Translations under genes and position numbers: made by a program | Shown here: positions 11,877-20,876 of the stretch, piece after piece | Position numbering within the stretch: the first letter of the stretch is position 1 | Layout: every line of letters begins with the position of its first letter | Notes under the pieces: generated by a model | Told to the model about the DNA's origin: nothing | Databases searched by the model: none | The model's input: the letters and a program-made list of their open reading frames with translations, nothing else | Virus record (IMG/VR): IMGVR_UViG_3300009187_000045 | Span: 1-35,772 of that record | Direction: 5' to 3' (one strand) | Source: a virus | Length of the DNA stretch: 35,772 nt

Positions 11877-12247
11877 AACCCCGTGTAGGCCCTGCCATTG
11901 AGGCGGCACTACAAAAGAAAGGCAATCTGTCAGACCTTGATCTGGCCAAGATTTGTTTTTGTGCCAGACGCAGTGCAGCCAGAGAGTTGTTTGACCTTCA
12001 CTGCAATGAATTGGTATATATCAGTGGATATACCAGAGTCAGCAACAATGGCCAGTGGCGGCCTCTGTGGTCTTGGGGTGATGAAGAAGATGCCATTGCA
12101 CCTGGTCCCGTGCCAGGCGCTGATCGGATTCGGAAATACCGCGACAAAAAGAGTGCAGACGATAAAGACTTTGACGCTGCCAGACGCAGGCAGCAAAGAC
12201 GGGTTGTGAAACGCGACCCACTTGTGGCCGCGTTTTTTGGGTCTTAG
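11861..12247 (+). CDS. Putative winged-helix DNA-binding protein (128 aa)
   Basis: Residues about 8-65 (GPAIEAALQKKGNLSDLDLA through a SGYTRVSNNGQWRPLWSWG wing-like hairpin) resemble the small wHTH proteins common in phage early regions. The C-terminal half is strongly basic (RIRKYRDKKS, ARRRQQRRVVKRD). It ends the plus-strand cassette and is immediately convergent with the internal-protein gene at 12248, with no intergenic base. A terminator hairpin is encoded inside its last codons. It may be a transcription regulator of late genes; that is inference. Confidence 0.65.
   Translation: MARGLKPRVGPAIEAALQKKGNLSDLDLAKICFCARRSAARELFDLHCNELVYISGYTRVSNNGQWRPLWSWGDEEDAIAPGPVPGADRIRKYRDKKSADDKDFDAARRRQQRRVVKRDPLVAAFFGS
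12210..12238 (+). terminator. Rho-independent terminator embedded in coding 3' end
   Basis: AACGCG (12210-12215) pairs with CGCGTT (12229-12234). Inside it CCAC (12218-12221) pairs with GTGG (12224-12227) around TT. A run of six T residues (12233-12238) follows on the plus strand. The hairpin lies within the last codons of the 128-aa gene. On the minus strand the same hairpin is followed only by a short T run, so it may also act weakly on the convergent late transcript. Confidence 0.75.
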
Positions 12248-14350
12248 TTATGGTGCTGGGTTATCACTCAGCATTCCACCGATCTGTCCAGCGCCTCGGC
12301 CTGCAACACCAGCAGCCCTTGCGCGAGACTCGTTCAGTTTCCTGATAATTTCGGCCAGCTGGTCCAATTGCTTCGGATCACGCGAAAGCAAAATCTTTCC
12401 AATTTCATTTCGCACGGCCTCTGGTGTTTGAGTCTGACGGGCCAGATTGGCAGCGCTTGTGACAATGGCAGCAGGGTTTAAAGATGCCAGCGCGCCAGCT
12501 GTTTGGACCACTGGTGCAACATCAAGATCAGCCTGTCCGGCCAATCTAGCAGCAGTTTGTGAACCACGGCCAGCTGATTCCAGTTTTTTAAGTTGCTCTT
12601 CTTTCAGCACAGTCGCTGTGTATGCCTTGTAGTCATCGCCAAATGCAGCCTTTAATCGGGCTTGAGTTGCAGGCTCTTTGTAAAACTTGAGCAATGATGT
12701 TTGACCAGCCTCTGTGCCGGTCTTTTCACGCAAACCTTGCAACACGCCAATTCTGAATGCGTCAATCTCTGATGGAGCCATTCCCCTTGTGGCTTGCTGA
12801 ATGTCCAGAATGTCGCCCTTCATCACACTCCTACCAATTTCAGCAGCATCCATCATTTGGGATGGTCCGGCCCATGTCTTCATGGCCAATGTATATGCAG
12901 ACTGGTTTCCCACCTTGGGTGACTTAGCCTCAAGCACACTAACTAATTTCTTACGCACCTCATCGTATGCATTGGCTTGTGAATTTTGTCCGGCTTTTCT
13001 CAATTCTTTTGATGCGTCATATAAAGATTGCTTCAACGTATCTAAGACATTCATTGGCACTTGCTCACCATACTTGAGCTTTGACAAGTCAATTGTTTGG
13101 CCAGTCTTCGTCTGAAATAACAATTCAGAAGCACCTTGAACACCTTTAGATTTATTAAATACATCAGTTAAAGAATTGTCAACTTGCAAAACCGCTTTAT
13201 CTATGGCCGCATAGTAGGGGCGTGAGTCAGCAAACCTTTGAGCATTGAAATTATCCAAAGTCTGTAAAAACTGAGCGCCACCAGTTCCAAGTGTTTCGTC
13301 AGCACCAGTCATCAACCGACCAGCACGGCCAACTTGGCGTTCACGAATGGCACGCTCTGTAGCAGCTGCCGTTGTGCCAGGCAATGTGGCCTGCACATCA
13401 AGCAAGTTACGCATTGACTTGTCACCCACATCGGCAATTCGAGCCTCTGGGCCTAACTTCAAAAGTCTGGCTTGCGCTCTGCTCAATGCGCTTTCACCTG
13501 TCAGTGGTGCTGGCACATCACGAATCAAAGCCTCTGCCACCTTTTGCCCAGCATAAGTATTGGCAGAAGTGGGAGACACACGCGCCATGACCTGACGGCC
13601 ACCAGCGCCAAGCACACTCATTACTGGTTGCGAGACAACACCAAGGCCGCCACTTATCAATGCACTTTTGCCTGCCTCTTTCAGCATCTCTATTGCGTCA
13701 TCTTCGTATGAGCCACCAAGACCGCTGACAAACCCGTAGCCAGCGCCAGAGCCTCCGGCTTGGGCCGTGCGCTGACCTAAACCCATTACTTTGCCAGCAG
13801 TAGGTGCGGTGGTCATGTATCTGCCTGCCGCTTGAATTGATGGTGCAACACTTGGTGCGACCCGTTGAATTGCAGGCAATGTAGCGCCACCAACATTTCT
13901 GACGATAGTGCTAGGCAAGTTGCCAAGGACTAGGGGCAAACTAGCCACCAGTTGGCCACCGGCTGCTTTGTATGGGGATTCTTGCTCGTAAGACTCGGCA
14001 GCACCGCGCATGATGTCTAGGCCTTGCGTATAGGCTTCAGACAGTGGGATGCCCTGCTCAAGCGCTGCAAATGGAGCGCCAACAGCTCCCACAATTCTAG
14101 GGAATGTGTTGAATGTCGGGCCTTTCATGGCGCTGACAAATCCGCGAAATGCCGTTGGCAGTTCTGTGCCTTCTCGATAAGCCGGAGACTGGCCCAAGAA
14201 TTTTAGGATTTCGCCTGGCTTGTATTGACCCTCAAGAGCTGCCGTGACTTGTGGTCCGACAGTAGGCAATTGAGCTAAAAACTGGATGATCTCATCATCC
14301 TTGTAACCGGCCTTCTGTGCTTCTTTGATTTTCTCTTTAATGCCATCCAT
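12248..14350 (-). CDS. Large internal virion/ejection-type protein (700 aa)
   Basis: A long, Ala/Gly-rich protein. The N-terminus is helical (MDGIKEKIKEAQKAGYKDDE) and is followed by Gly/Ala stretches that could be membrane-active (around residues 80-270). An extended helical C-terminal half follows with repeated Gln/Lys/Glu. No enzyme motif is seen. It is the last gene of the late operon and follows other internal-type proteins, the position held by ejection proteins in podoviruses. ATG 14350 has an AGGAG site 7 nt upstream; a TTG at 14356 is too close to it. Assignment as an ejection protein is inference. Confidence 0.6.
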   Translation of the reverse strand: MDGIKEKIKEAQKAGYKDDEIIQFLAQLPTVGPQVTAALEGQYKPGEILKFLGQSPAYREGTELPTAFRGFVSAMKGPTFNTFPRIVGAVGAPFAALEQGIPLSEAYTQGLDIMRGAAESYEQESPYKAAGGQLVASLPLVLGNLPSTIVRNVGGATLPAIQRVAPSVAPSIQAAGRYMTTAPTAGKVMGLGQRTAQAGGSGAGYGFVSGLGGSYEDDAIEMLKEAGKSALISGGLGVVSQPVMSVLGAGGRQVMARVSPTSANTYAGQKVAEALIRDVPAPLTGESALSRAQARLLKLGPEARIADVGDKSMRNLLDVQATLPGTTAAATERAIRERQVGRAGRLMTGADETLGTGGAQFLQTLDNFNAQRFADSRPYYAAIDKAVLQVDNSLTDVFNKSKGVQGASELLFQTKTGQTIDLSKLKYGEQVPMNVLDTLKQSLYDASKELRKAGQNSQANAYDEVRKKLVSVLEAKSPKVGNQSAYTLAMKTWAGPSQMMDAAEIGRSVMKGDILDIQQATRGMAPSEIDAFRIGVLQGLREKTGTEAGQTSLLKFYKEPATQARLKAAFGDDYKAYTATVLKEEQLKKLESAGRGSQTAARLAGQADLDVAPVVQTAGALASLNPAAIVTSAANLARQTQTPEAVRNEIGKILLSRDPKQLDQLAEIIRKLNESRARAAGVAGRGAGQIGGMLSDNPAP

Positions 14351-14352
14351 GA

Positions 14353-15759
14353 TCAAACTCCTGGTGTTCCAAAGATATTGTTAAGGGATGGTCTTGCTGC
14401 ACCACCACCGCCACCGCCCTGCACTGGCGGCACAGCGCCACTCATAGTGCCAGCAGATATCCTTGCGGCTTCCATCAAGTTTTTGCGTCGTAATTCTTTT
14501 TCTGCAATTGTTGCTGCATCATCGCCAAATTTCGGGAAATAGCTTTGCATTGCACCCTTTAACTGGAATTCTGTATAGGCAGCGCCAGTGGCCAGTGTCA
14601 ATGCCGCATCCAAGAAATCAAGTTGCGCGTCTTCTACCCTCTTACGCTCTTCTGGTAATCCGACCCTTGGGGTTATTGAAGTGAAAAAGCCTGGCATTCC
14701 TGGTTTGCCTTGATCCATTTGCGTTTGAGCAAGTTGCATCCTAGAAAGCAATGTTGCCGCCTTGCGCTCACCCTCTGTCGGCTTACCGCCAGAGACACCT
14801 TTAAGTTGTTCACCGCCAGCGCCCATAATTGGCACAGTAGCACCAGGTACTTTTGGCACATAGACCAAACCTTCTGGCGTTTCTTTGATGTCAAAAGCGC
14901 CACGCAAAAATTCTTGCTGACGCAGTGCCAAGCCACCTTGGGCCACACCTAAATTGGCTCTGGCAACACCAAGGTTGGCAATCTCACTTGGTGTCATCGT
15001 TTGGGCAAATGTTTCTCCACCTTTTAATGAAGACTTGTTAACAGCCACAGTCTGACCGCCAAGGTTTGTCAAAACAACATCACGTTTTGGACCATAGCCA
15101 GTCATTGTCTTAGTTGTGCCATCTTTGTATTGCTGGACCAATATGGGGTTGCCTTTAGGGTCAGTTACCTCAAATGGTTGGCCAATAACTTCAGCCCTTG
15201 GGTTGAGTTCTTTGGCAATGTCCATGTATCTTTTCGCATCTTCAGCCTTGCCTGCACTTGTTGATATTTGCGCGGCTCTGCGATATTGTGAAGCCAATAT
15301 TTCATCAGCAGATGGTGGCTGAATGGTTGCAGCCAGTTCAGCGCGAGCCACTTTGGGGCCAAATGGACCAGCTTCAGAAACTGGGGCCATCAATGCTTGT
15401 TGCTCTGGTGACAAGGCTGTAGGTGGTGCTGCAAATACACCAGCAATTTGTTTTTGTAAATCTTGAGCGCTTTTAGCTTCTTGGAGTTTTGCATTCAAAA
15501 GCAAATCTTGAAAAGAACTGGCACGGCCTTTCTCATAAGCGCCTTGACCAGCCTGCAAAGCTCCACCAAGTGCTTGGCCCAAGCTGATTGGCACTGCACT
15601 TCGGCCACTGGCTTGCAATAGTGCAGCGGCTGCTGACAGTGTCGCATTACGGCCTAAGAGCTTGCGTTGGTCTTCTGACAGCAATGCGTCAAGACCCGTT
15701 GGCACACCACCACCGCCAAATATATTGCCTAAACTTGCAAAATCAAATTGAGTAGCCAT
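14353..15759 (-). CDS. Putative internal/ejection protein (468 aa)
   Basis: The protein is Ala/Gly/Gln-rich. The N-terminus reads MATQFDFASLGNIFGGGG and the C-terminal third contains TEFQLKGAMQSYFPKFGDD, then IAEKELRRKNLMEAARISAG and a poly-Gly linker. The F/YFPxxGDD...IAxKxxxR...A...AG pattern recurs, as I recall, at the C-terminus of internal proteins of podoviruses and related phages. A good AAGGTGG ribosome site precedes the ATG. Its stop is two bases before the start of the 700-aa gene. It probably leaves the virion with the DNA; no catalytic motif is evident. Confidence 0.6.
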   Translation of the reverse strand: MATQFDFASLGNIFGGGGVPTGLDALLSEDQRKLLGRNATLSAAAALLQASGRSAVPISLGQALGGALQAGQGAYEKGRASSFQDLLLNAKLQEAKSAQDLQKQIAGVFAAPPTALSPEQQALMAPVSEAGPFGPKVARAELAATIQPPSADEILASQYRRAAQISTSAGKAEDAKRYMDIAKELNPRAEVIGQPFEVTDPKGNPILVQQYKDGTTKTMTGYGPKRDVVLTNLGGQTVAVNKSSLKGGETFAQTMTPSEIANLGVARANLGVAQGGLALRQQEFLRGAFDIKETPEGLVYVPKVPGATVPIMGAGGEQLKGVSGGKPTEGERKAATLLSRMQLAQTQMDQGKPGMPGFFTSITPRVGLPEERKRVEDAQLDFLDAALTLATGAAYTEFQLKGAMQSYFPKFGDDAATIAEKELRRKNLMEAARISAGTMSGAVPPVQGGGGGGAARPSLNNIFGTPGV

Positions 15760-15768
15760 ATTTCCACC

Positions 15769-16218
15769 TTAATCCAATAAACCTTTGAGACGGGTATTGA
15801 CCACATCGCCTCTGCTCATCATGTTAGTTGATCCTGTATCTGGTGCAAGCAAAGATGCAGCCCTCATGGCCCGTCTTTCTTGACCAGGCTTGATGGCCAG
15901 TTCTGCCACCGGAGTTCCAGCTCGATCCATGGCCACCGCCACATTGTCAAAGCCCTTGGCCTGATCGTATGCATAGCCAAACAGTGCCATGCCCACATCT
16001 TTCTCAGACCCTTGGTCAATGATCCTGACCTTTGCAGGGTCACTGGTGATCACAATGCCTCGGCTTGTCTGGGCCACTGTTAACCCATCAGGGATGCGAG
16101 ATGGCATCGGTGATCCAGGCGTGATCAGGATGGTGTCACGCTTGCTTGATGGATCAAGCAAAGCCATCAGCTGCGCATCAGCGTAGCGTTGTGGCTCTGG
16201 TGTCGGGGTGTTGGGCAT
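15769..16218 (-). CDS. Hypothetical virion-region protein (149 aa)
   Basis: A soluble 149-residue protein beginning MPNTPTPEPQRYADAQLMA. It has an IVITSDPAKVRIIDQGSEKD segment split by beta-like stretches and a C-terminus with MMSRGDVVNTRLKGLLD. It is packed between two putative internal proteins, with 1 nt between its start and the preceding stop (TAATATG) and no clear Shine-Dalgarno, so translation is likely coupled. I do not recognise a domain. Its place suggests a minor virion protein. Confidence 0.6.
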   Translation of the reverse strand: MPNTPTPEPQRYADAQLMALLDPSSKRDTILITPGSPMPSRIPDGLTVAQTSRGIVITSDPAKVRIIDQGSEKDVGMALFGYAYDQAKGFDNVAVAMDRAGTPVAELAIKPGQERRAMRAASLLAPDTGSTNMMSRGDVVNTRLKGLLD

Positions 16219-16219
16219 A

Positions 16220-17188
16220 TTAGATCAGACCAAGCAATGCACCAAGTCCAGCGCCACCGGCAGCTGTCAATCCAGTTGCTGAAGCAATTGCCGGAATGCC
16301 AGCTAATTGCGATCCAGCCAATGCACCACCAAGAATGCCAGCACCGACATTCTGGCTGTATGGAGTCTGAGCCACCATCCCAAGATTGGCAGGCTGCGCA
16401 CCGAGTGAAGACTGGACCACACCAAGACGCTGCAAACCAATGTTGCGGATTGCATCCATTTGTTGCTGGTCCAGAGCCTGACGCGCACCGCCAGCGCCCA
16501 TGACAGCTTGAGCGCCACTAAGACGCAATGCTTGTTGCTGTGCAGCCAAATTACCTAGTTGGCTTGCACCGCCTAGCCTTAATTGCGCACCTTGCAAGCC
16601 TGCTTGCTGATTGGCAATGTCGGCTGCTGATCTGCGAGCAATGTCAGCCTGCTGCGCGGCCATAGCCTGATTGAATGCCTGCTCGTTTAATGTTGTGCCT
16701 AATGTGGCGGCCTGCTTGGCAAACCCTTGGTTAGTCAAAGCCTCGGCCACACCTTGGCGTGATCCACCAAATGCTCGCGCAGCGTTTGCGCGCTCACCGG
16801 TCTGCTGAATAGCAGCGCGTCTTGCAGACTCCAAATCACCCAATGCGTTTTCACGCACCATGCTTGTATAAGGATTCATGTAACTGCCAATTGATCCTGG
16901 TCCAGTCATGCCTAGATTGGTTTGCTGCGCTGTGATCTGACCAGGTTGATAGACACCGCCATACGCGGCCATTTGGGCGGCCAAGTCAGTGCCAGTGATG
17001 CCTGGGCCAGCGAGGGCCGTGTTGACCAGAGCTTCCTCGCCTGCCTGATACAAAGGGTTGTAGCCAGCAAACTGCTGAGTCGGCAAAGCGCCAGCGACCC
17101 CTTGGGCCTGCTGAAAGTTCGCCAAGAATGCTTCTTTGATTTGCGGATCAATAGAGCTTGTTGAGGTTGATGTTCCACCTTTTGACAT
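16220..17188 (-). CDS. Ala/Gln-rich structural or internal protein (322 aa)
   Basis: The protein opens MSKGGTSTSTSSIDPQIKE. It contains the phrase SYMNPYTSMVRENALGDLES and a long helical AQQQ-rich middle with SRQGVAEALTNQGFAKQAA, and ends in a hydrophobic Gly/Ala tail (LTAAGGAGLGALLGLI). The NPY..MV...L.dle..R motif is, to my memory, frequent in podovirus internal or tail-associated proteins of unknown function. The hydrophobic tail could contact membrane during ejection. AAGGTGG ribosome site. Part of the run of virion genes 12248-20831. Confidence 0.6.
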   Translation of the reverse strand: MSKGGTSTSTSSIDPQIKEAFLANFQQAQGVAGALPTQQFAGYNPLYQAGEEALVNTALAGPGITGTDLAAQMAAYGGVYQPGQITAQQTNLGMTGPGSIGSYMNPYTSMVRENALGDLESARRAAIQQTGERANAARAFGGSRQGVAEALTNQGFAKQAATLGTTLNEQAFNQAMAAQQADIARRSAADIANQQAGLQGAQLRLGGASQLGNLAAQQQALRLSGAQAVMGAGGARQALDQQQMDAIRNIGLQRLGVVQSSLGAQPANLGMVAQTPYSQNVGAGILGGALAGSQLAGIPAIASATGLTAAGGAGLGALLGLI

Positions 17189-17197
17189 ATTGCCACC

Positions 17198-18319
17198 TTA
17201 TCCGAGTAAAGATTTCATTTTCTTGGCAGACACTTTGCCTTCGTTGATCATGCCCAAGAGTCCACGGCCATACTTATCGACTGAAGACTTCTTGATCACA
17301 TATTCGCCCATATCAAGATTGACAGCGCCATCATCTGGACCAGGAGGGTTTGCACCAAACATTAGGCCACCATGGACCATGCCGCCTTTGGCCATGCCAC
17401 CAGTGCTGCTTTGCTCAAGTCCTGTTTGCGTTGCTGCTGCCGTTGCTGCTGCCGTATCTGCTGCCGCAGCCCTTGCCGCATTACCAGCCGCAATTTGCTC
17501 ATACAGTGCTGGGTCATAGCCACCCATGCTCAGATTGCCCACTACGCCAGCGTAGGGGTTGCCCACTGGTCTCATCTGGCCCATGATCTGTGAATACGGG
17601 GATGCACCACCAGCTGTCACAGCAGGGTTGTATTGAGAGCCAATGGGGATTGACTGGTAATTGTTGAAGTTTTGGGCAAACCCTTGTGTGGCATTTGAAA
17701 ATGGTGCAGTCGCATTGAATCGAGTCTGCACATCATTTTGCGACACACCAGTCAGATTGGCCACTTGACTGTTTGTAATGCCAAGACGATTCATCTCAGC
17801 TGCAATCTGCCTGTCAGTCAAGCCTGGTGTTTGCAGAAAGGTCGTAAATGCTGGCATATTGTTGACGGGTGGTGGAGTCACCACGGGTGGCCTGACCACA
17901 GCGGGTGGAGTTACCACGGGTGGTGGAGTTACCACTGGGGGTCTGACCACCGCGGGTGGAGTTACCACCGCGGGTGGAATCACCACGGGTGCAGCGGCAG
18001 TCAATCTGGACTGAATATCTGCCACTGGCACACCAGTCAGTTGTGACACCTCTTGGGGTGTGACACCCAAACGGCCAATTTCAGCTGCAATCTGCTGGTC
18101 AGTTAAATTAGGGGTTTGCAAGTAATTGAACAATTGCTGCGTAGGGGCTGCCACTGGTGCGACAGCAGTCAATCTAGACTGCACATCTGCCACTGGTACA
18201 CCAGTCAGCTGCGACACCTCTTGAGCTGTAACACCCAAACGGCCAATCTCAGCTGCAATCTGCTGGTCCGTCAGACCAGGGGTTTGTAAGTAATTAAAGA
18301 GTTCGTCAACACGCGCCAT
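17198..18319 (-). CDS. Modular repeat protein with Pro-rich linker (373 aa)
   Basis: Three homologous 44-residue modules are visible at residues 7-50, 63-106 and 158-201. Each has the form LFNYLQTPGLTDQQIAAEI...GVT..EVSQLTGV...VQSRL, predicted three-helix units. A Pro/Val linker (about 111-152) built from VVTPPAVVRPP units joins modules two and three. The C-terminus has Gly/Met-rich GGMAKGGMVHGG and then DGAVNLDMGEYVIKKSS, a phrase I recall from phage virion proteins. It is probably a virion or internal protein that recruits partners through its repeated modules. AGGGG ribosome site; it follows the GNAT-like gene. Confidence 0.65.
   Translation of the reverse strand: MARVDELFNYLQTPGLTDQQIAAEIGRLGVTAQEVSQLTGVPVADVQSRLTAVAPVAAPTQQLFNYLQTPNLTDQQIAAEIGRLGVTPQEVSQLTGVPVADIQSRLTAAAPVVIPPAVVTPPAVVRPPVVTPPPVVTPPAVVRPPVVTPPPVNNMPAFTTFLQTPGLTDRQIAAEMNRLGITNSQVANLTGVSQNDVQTRFNATAPFSNATQGFAQNFNNYQSIPIGSQYNPAVTAGGASPYSQIMGQMRPVGNPYAGVVGNLSMGGYDPALYEQIAAGNAARAAAADTAAATAAATQTGLEQSSTGGMAKGGMVHGGLMFGANPPGPDDGAVNLDMGEYVIKKSSVDKYGRGLLGMINEGKVSAKKMKSLLG
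17867..17992. repeat. Short tandem DNA repeats encoding the Pro/Val linker
   Basis: GGTGGAGTTACCAC-type units with small variants (GGCCTGACCAC, GGAATCACCAC) repeat about seven to eight times. They form a minisatellite in the coding strand complement and encode VVTPP and VVRPP units. Such a tract can change length by slippage. Confidence 0.75.
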
Positions 18320-18328
18320 ATTTATCCC

Positions 18329-18697
18329 CTAAAGTTCCTTTGCCATTACAGACCATTGTGAACTGTAACCTTCGTCTTTCAAAAATGTCTTTGACCAGCC
18401 TCTTCGGCCTGCCAAGGTCACTCTGGTGCAGCCGACAGACTTGCCCCAGGATTCGATCAATGGTCTCATCCGTGAGAGTTCATCTAGGTCGCCACCAGCC
18501 AGAAAATAGTGCAAATTCTTTAGCCTGGGATAGACAATGATCTCTGTCAATACCACCGAGTCCTTGGCCGGCCACAGCTGTAATCTGTGACCCTCGACCA
18601 TCTCAGCGACATCGTCAAAATTATGTGTGCCTCCACTGTATTCTAAGGCAGCCTCCACATGGTGGCGTAGCCTGTCCAAATGTTCTTGGTCACTCAT
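18329..18697 (-). CDS. GNAT-like phage protein (122 aa)
   Basis: The protein has the look of a reduced GNAT acetyltransferase as seen in many phages. An N-terminal helix (HLDRLRHHVEAALEY) is followed by strands VVLTEIIVYPRLKNLHYFLA, an acidic helix (DELSRMRPLIESWGKSVGC) and the end GRRGWSKTFLKDEGY. The usual acetyl-CoA loop (Q/RxxGxG/A) is not obvious, so enzymatic activity is uncertain. Its start overlaps the stop of the 492-aa gene (ATGA). It sits inside the virion gene run, so it may be structural or modify a virion protein. Confidence 0.65.
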   Translation of the reverse strand: MSDQEHLDRLRHHVEAALEYSGGTHNFDDVAEMVEGHRLQLWPAKDSVVLTEIIVYPRLKNLHYFLAGGDLDELSRMRPLIESWGKSVGCTRVTLAGRRGWSKTFLKDEGYSSQWSVMAKEL

Positions 18698-20172
18698 CGC
18701 TTGCCACTTGGGACTGCATCAAGCCGCATCACCCCAATTCGCCAGTCGGCCAAAGTGTTGCCAGTCACCTTCATGTTGACTTGGCGCGCTGCAAACCGGA
18801 CATCGGTCGGGTTGGCTGCCGTGTATGGTCCAAATGTGGATTGTGTGCCAGTCGGGTAATTGCGGGTTTTGAATGAAACCACCGCCTCACCCAGAGTCTG
18901 CTCGTCTGGGACAACTTGCCTGACAGACATGATGTTGTCGCCATTGCCCAATTGCACTGGCCCAGACTCGGCATAGAGACTGGCGCTGTCATAAGCAAAA
19001 CCGACTTCATGCTCATAGATAAACCCGTCAGTTGAAACTGCCAAGGGGTTGGCAAACACGCCAGCATCAGTGCCAGCAGTTCTGGCCAATGTGCCTATGT
19101 TCCAGTGGTTTTCTCTGTAATTGAAAGTGACATAGCTGTCATTTTCATTACTTGCACTGCTTGGGTAATACCACCAGATTTCACCAAATTTACTGTTATG
19201 GACCGCATAGACTTTGGATGCCTGGTTAAAGTTGATATTGCCAAAGACATAGTCCGACACATCGCTTGGCAGTGGCTTGACATATCCGTCATAAATCCAA
19301 AAGCCAGACTTGCTCATCCAAATGGCAGCAGTGTCAATGGCAGCCACAGACTGGGCTGAAATGAGACCGCAGCCAGAGCCAGCCTTCTCAAAGCCATAGA
19401 CAAATGGCGCGCCAACATATTGCGCTGTATGCACATCCACATCTGTAAACAGTAGATTGACACCCTTAACGCGCTTACCGGCCAAAAGTGTGCCAGGCGT
19501 GGCCAGCTCATAGTCGCCTGCCTGATTGTCGCCAGCTGGTGTCCAAAGGGTATTGTTCTCTTGGTCGCACCACTGCACTTTGCGTGGGTTTCCACCAGCG
19601 CCAAGGGCAAACAGAATTCGCTCGGCAGTCACCAAAATAGCCTTGTTACTCGTTGGGGCATTGGTAATTGCTGCTGCCAATGTGGGCGTTGTGAAGCCCA
19701 ATTGCCACTCATATATTTTGCCATCGGCATTGGAGCAAGCAATCAAATACTCGCCCCATGTGTCCATGGACCATGTGGTGGCTGGGGTGATCAAGCCAGT
19801 GTCTGGCCGTGCCGTGCCATAGGCCAGAGTGCCATAGGTGCTGTAGCCATAGCCGGTCTTTGACAATGAATCCGCAATGCCAGCTGTAAAGCCAGTGGGC
19901 GTGATTTCTTTGAGTGTCCCAGCCTCATTCATGGCATAGAGCTTTGTGTGCGTTCCAGCAGCAATCCATCGGTTGGCACTGTTATCGCGCCAAGTGATGA
20001 AGCCTCGGCACAGACCAGACATCTGGCCAGAAGCTCGTTTTCTCCAGCCACCCATGGGCCGCAGAGTGTTCTCGTACCAGCGCACAAGGTTTGCGTCATA
20101 CCACCGGCCTGCTGCCTGGTACTCAGTGCCGTTTCTGTAAATGCCTGGGGGTAATTTGAGTGGTAAGTACAT
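18694..20172 (-). CDS. Virion-associated beta-rich protein (492 aa), possible tail hub/propeller
   Basis: The protein begins MYLPLKLPPGIYRNGTEY, then WYDANLVRWYENTLRPMGG. It continues as a series of short strands with Trp/Gly turns (TKLYAMNEAGTLKEIT, TWGEYLIACSNADGKIYEW, KSGFWIYDG), suggesting a beta-propeller. I recall the LPPGIYRNGTxYQ...RW..G..RP.GGW start from many podovirus virion proteins, sometimes called phage stabilisation proteins. The likely place is the tail tip or tail tube. The stop overlaps the GNAT-like start. Confidence 0.7.
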   Translation of the reverse strand: MYLPLKLPPGIYRNGTEYQAAGRWYDANLVRWYENTLRPMGGWRKRASGQMSGLCRGFITWRDNSANRWIAAGTHTKLYAMNEAGTLKEITPTGFTAGIADSLSKTGYGYSTYGTLAYGTARPDTGLITPATTWSMDTWGEYLIACSNADGKIYEWQLGFTTPTLAAAITNAPTSNKAILVTAERILFALGAGGNPRKVQWCDQENNTLWTPAGDNQAGDYELATPGTLLAGKRVKGVNLLFTDVDVHTAQYVGAPFVYGFEKAGSGCGLISAQSVAAIDTAAIWMSKSGFWIYDGYVKPLPSDVSDYVFGNINFNQASKVYAVHNSKFGEIWWYYPSSASNENDSYVTFNYRENHWNIGTLARTAGTDAGVFANPLAVSTDGFIYEHEVGFAYDSASLYAESGPVQLGNGDNIMSVRQVVPDEQTLGEAVVSFKTRNYPTGTQSTFGPYTAANPTDVRFAARQVNMKVTGNTLADWRIGVMRLDAVPSGKR

Positions 20173-20174
20173 GG

Positions 20175-20831
20175 CTATATTGTTGGTAAGTTGGACACAA
20201 AGCTCATTGTGACAATGGCTGATGGTACTGCTGGGCGTGTTGGGCTTGCACTAGCGGCATATTGCTCAATAGTGACACCGACATCAGTTGGCCTCCACAT
20301 GATCTCAACATAATCAGTTGCATTCAAGCTCACAAAGTAGTTTATGGCTGCAATGGTGTGATAAGGATCTCCAGCACCTTTTCTTGGTGCAAATCCAAAT
20401 CTGCTGTTTGAGTTAGCCACATTTGTACCATTGACCCGAAACCAAACATCGACATCTTGAGACGAATTTGTCGTATTTGTAAACTGAATGGAAAACTGCA
20501 AGTTCCAGATTCCGGCATCGGCCACAGTGATCCGAGAGTTGCTGGCTATTGTCACGCCATTGGAAAAGTCTGTCGTGTTGAATGTGACCGCATAGGCCGT
20601 GGTGGTGTTGGCAGCCACTTGGTCGGTTGAGTCTTGAAAAGCCCCATGGGGGTTATTCATAAACTTACCGCCCTTTGGTCCAAACAAAGACCCCAGCACT
20701 GTGGTCAGTTTTCTGAAGTAATTGTTTAAAGCGCCATAGTTCTCATTTAAGTGCCTGCGCTCATACGCCTCTGGCGGGAAACCCAGACTCGGTATAGATG
20801 GGGACTCTAATTGTTGCTTGACATTGGCCAT
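20175..20831 (-). CDS. C1q/TNF-like jelly-roll virion protein (218 aa)
   Basis: N-terminal residues (about 1-55) are helical and may trimerise or dock. After a GAFQDSTDQ turn the rest is a beta-rich domain with alternating strands: YAVTFNTTDFSNGVTI, AGIWNLQFSIQFTNT, DVDVWFRVNGTNV, DYVEIMWRPTDVGVTI, as in C1q-like trimers. Similar domains occur on phage fibres and head decorations, where they bind surface ligands. It is the first gene of the 20831-12248 block. A receptor-binding or decoration role is inference. Confidence 0.7.
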   Translation of the reverse strand: MANVKQQLESPSIPSLGFPPEAYERRHLNENYGALNNYFRKLTTVLGSLFGPKGGKFMNNPHGAFQDSTDQVAANTTTAYAVTFNTTDFSNGVTIASNSRITVADAGIWNLQFSIQFTNTTNSSQDVDVWFRVNGTNVANSNSRFGFAPRKGAGDPYHTIAAINYFVSLNATDYVEIMWRPTDVGVTIEQYAASASPTRPAVPSAIVTMSFVSNLPTI

Positions 20832-20876
20832 GGCTTGATTTTGCCCTAAACAGCCCCCAATGGATAAGACTTTTCA

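Noticed and set aside
16189-16503. 104-codon plus-strand frame
   Set aside because: Gln/His-rich antisense shadow of two real minus-strand genes.
17867-17992. Possible CRISPR array
   Set aside because: Units are short, adjacent without spacers and in frame as Pro/Val codons of a protein.
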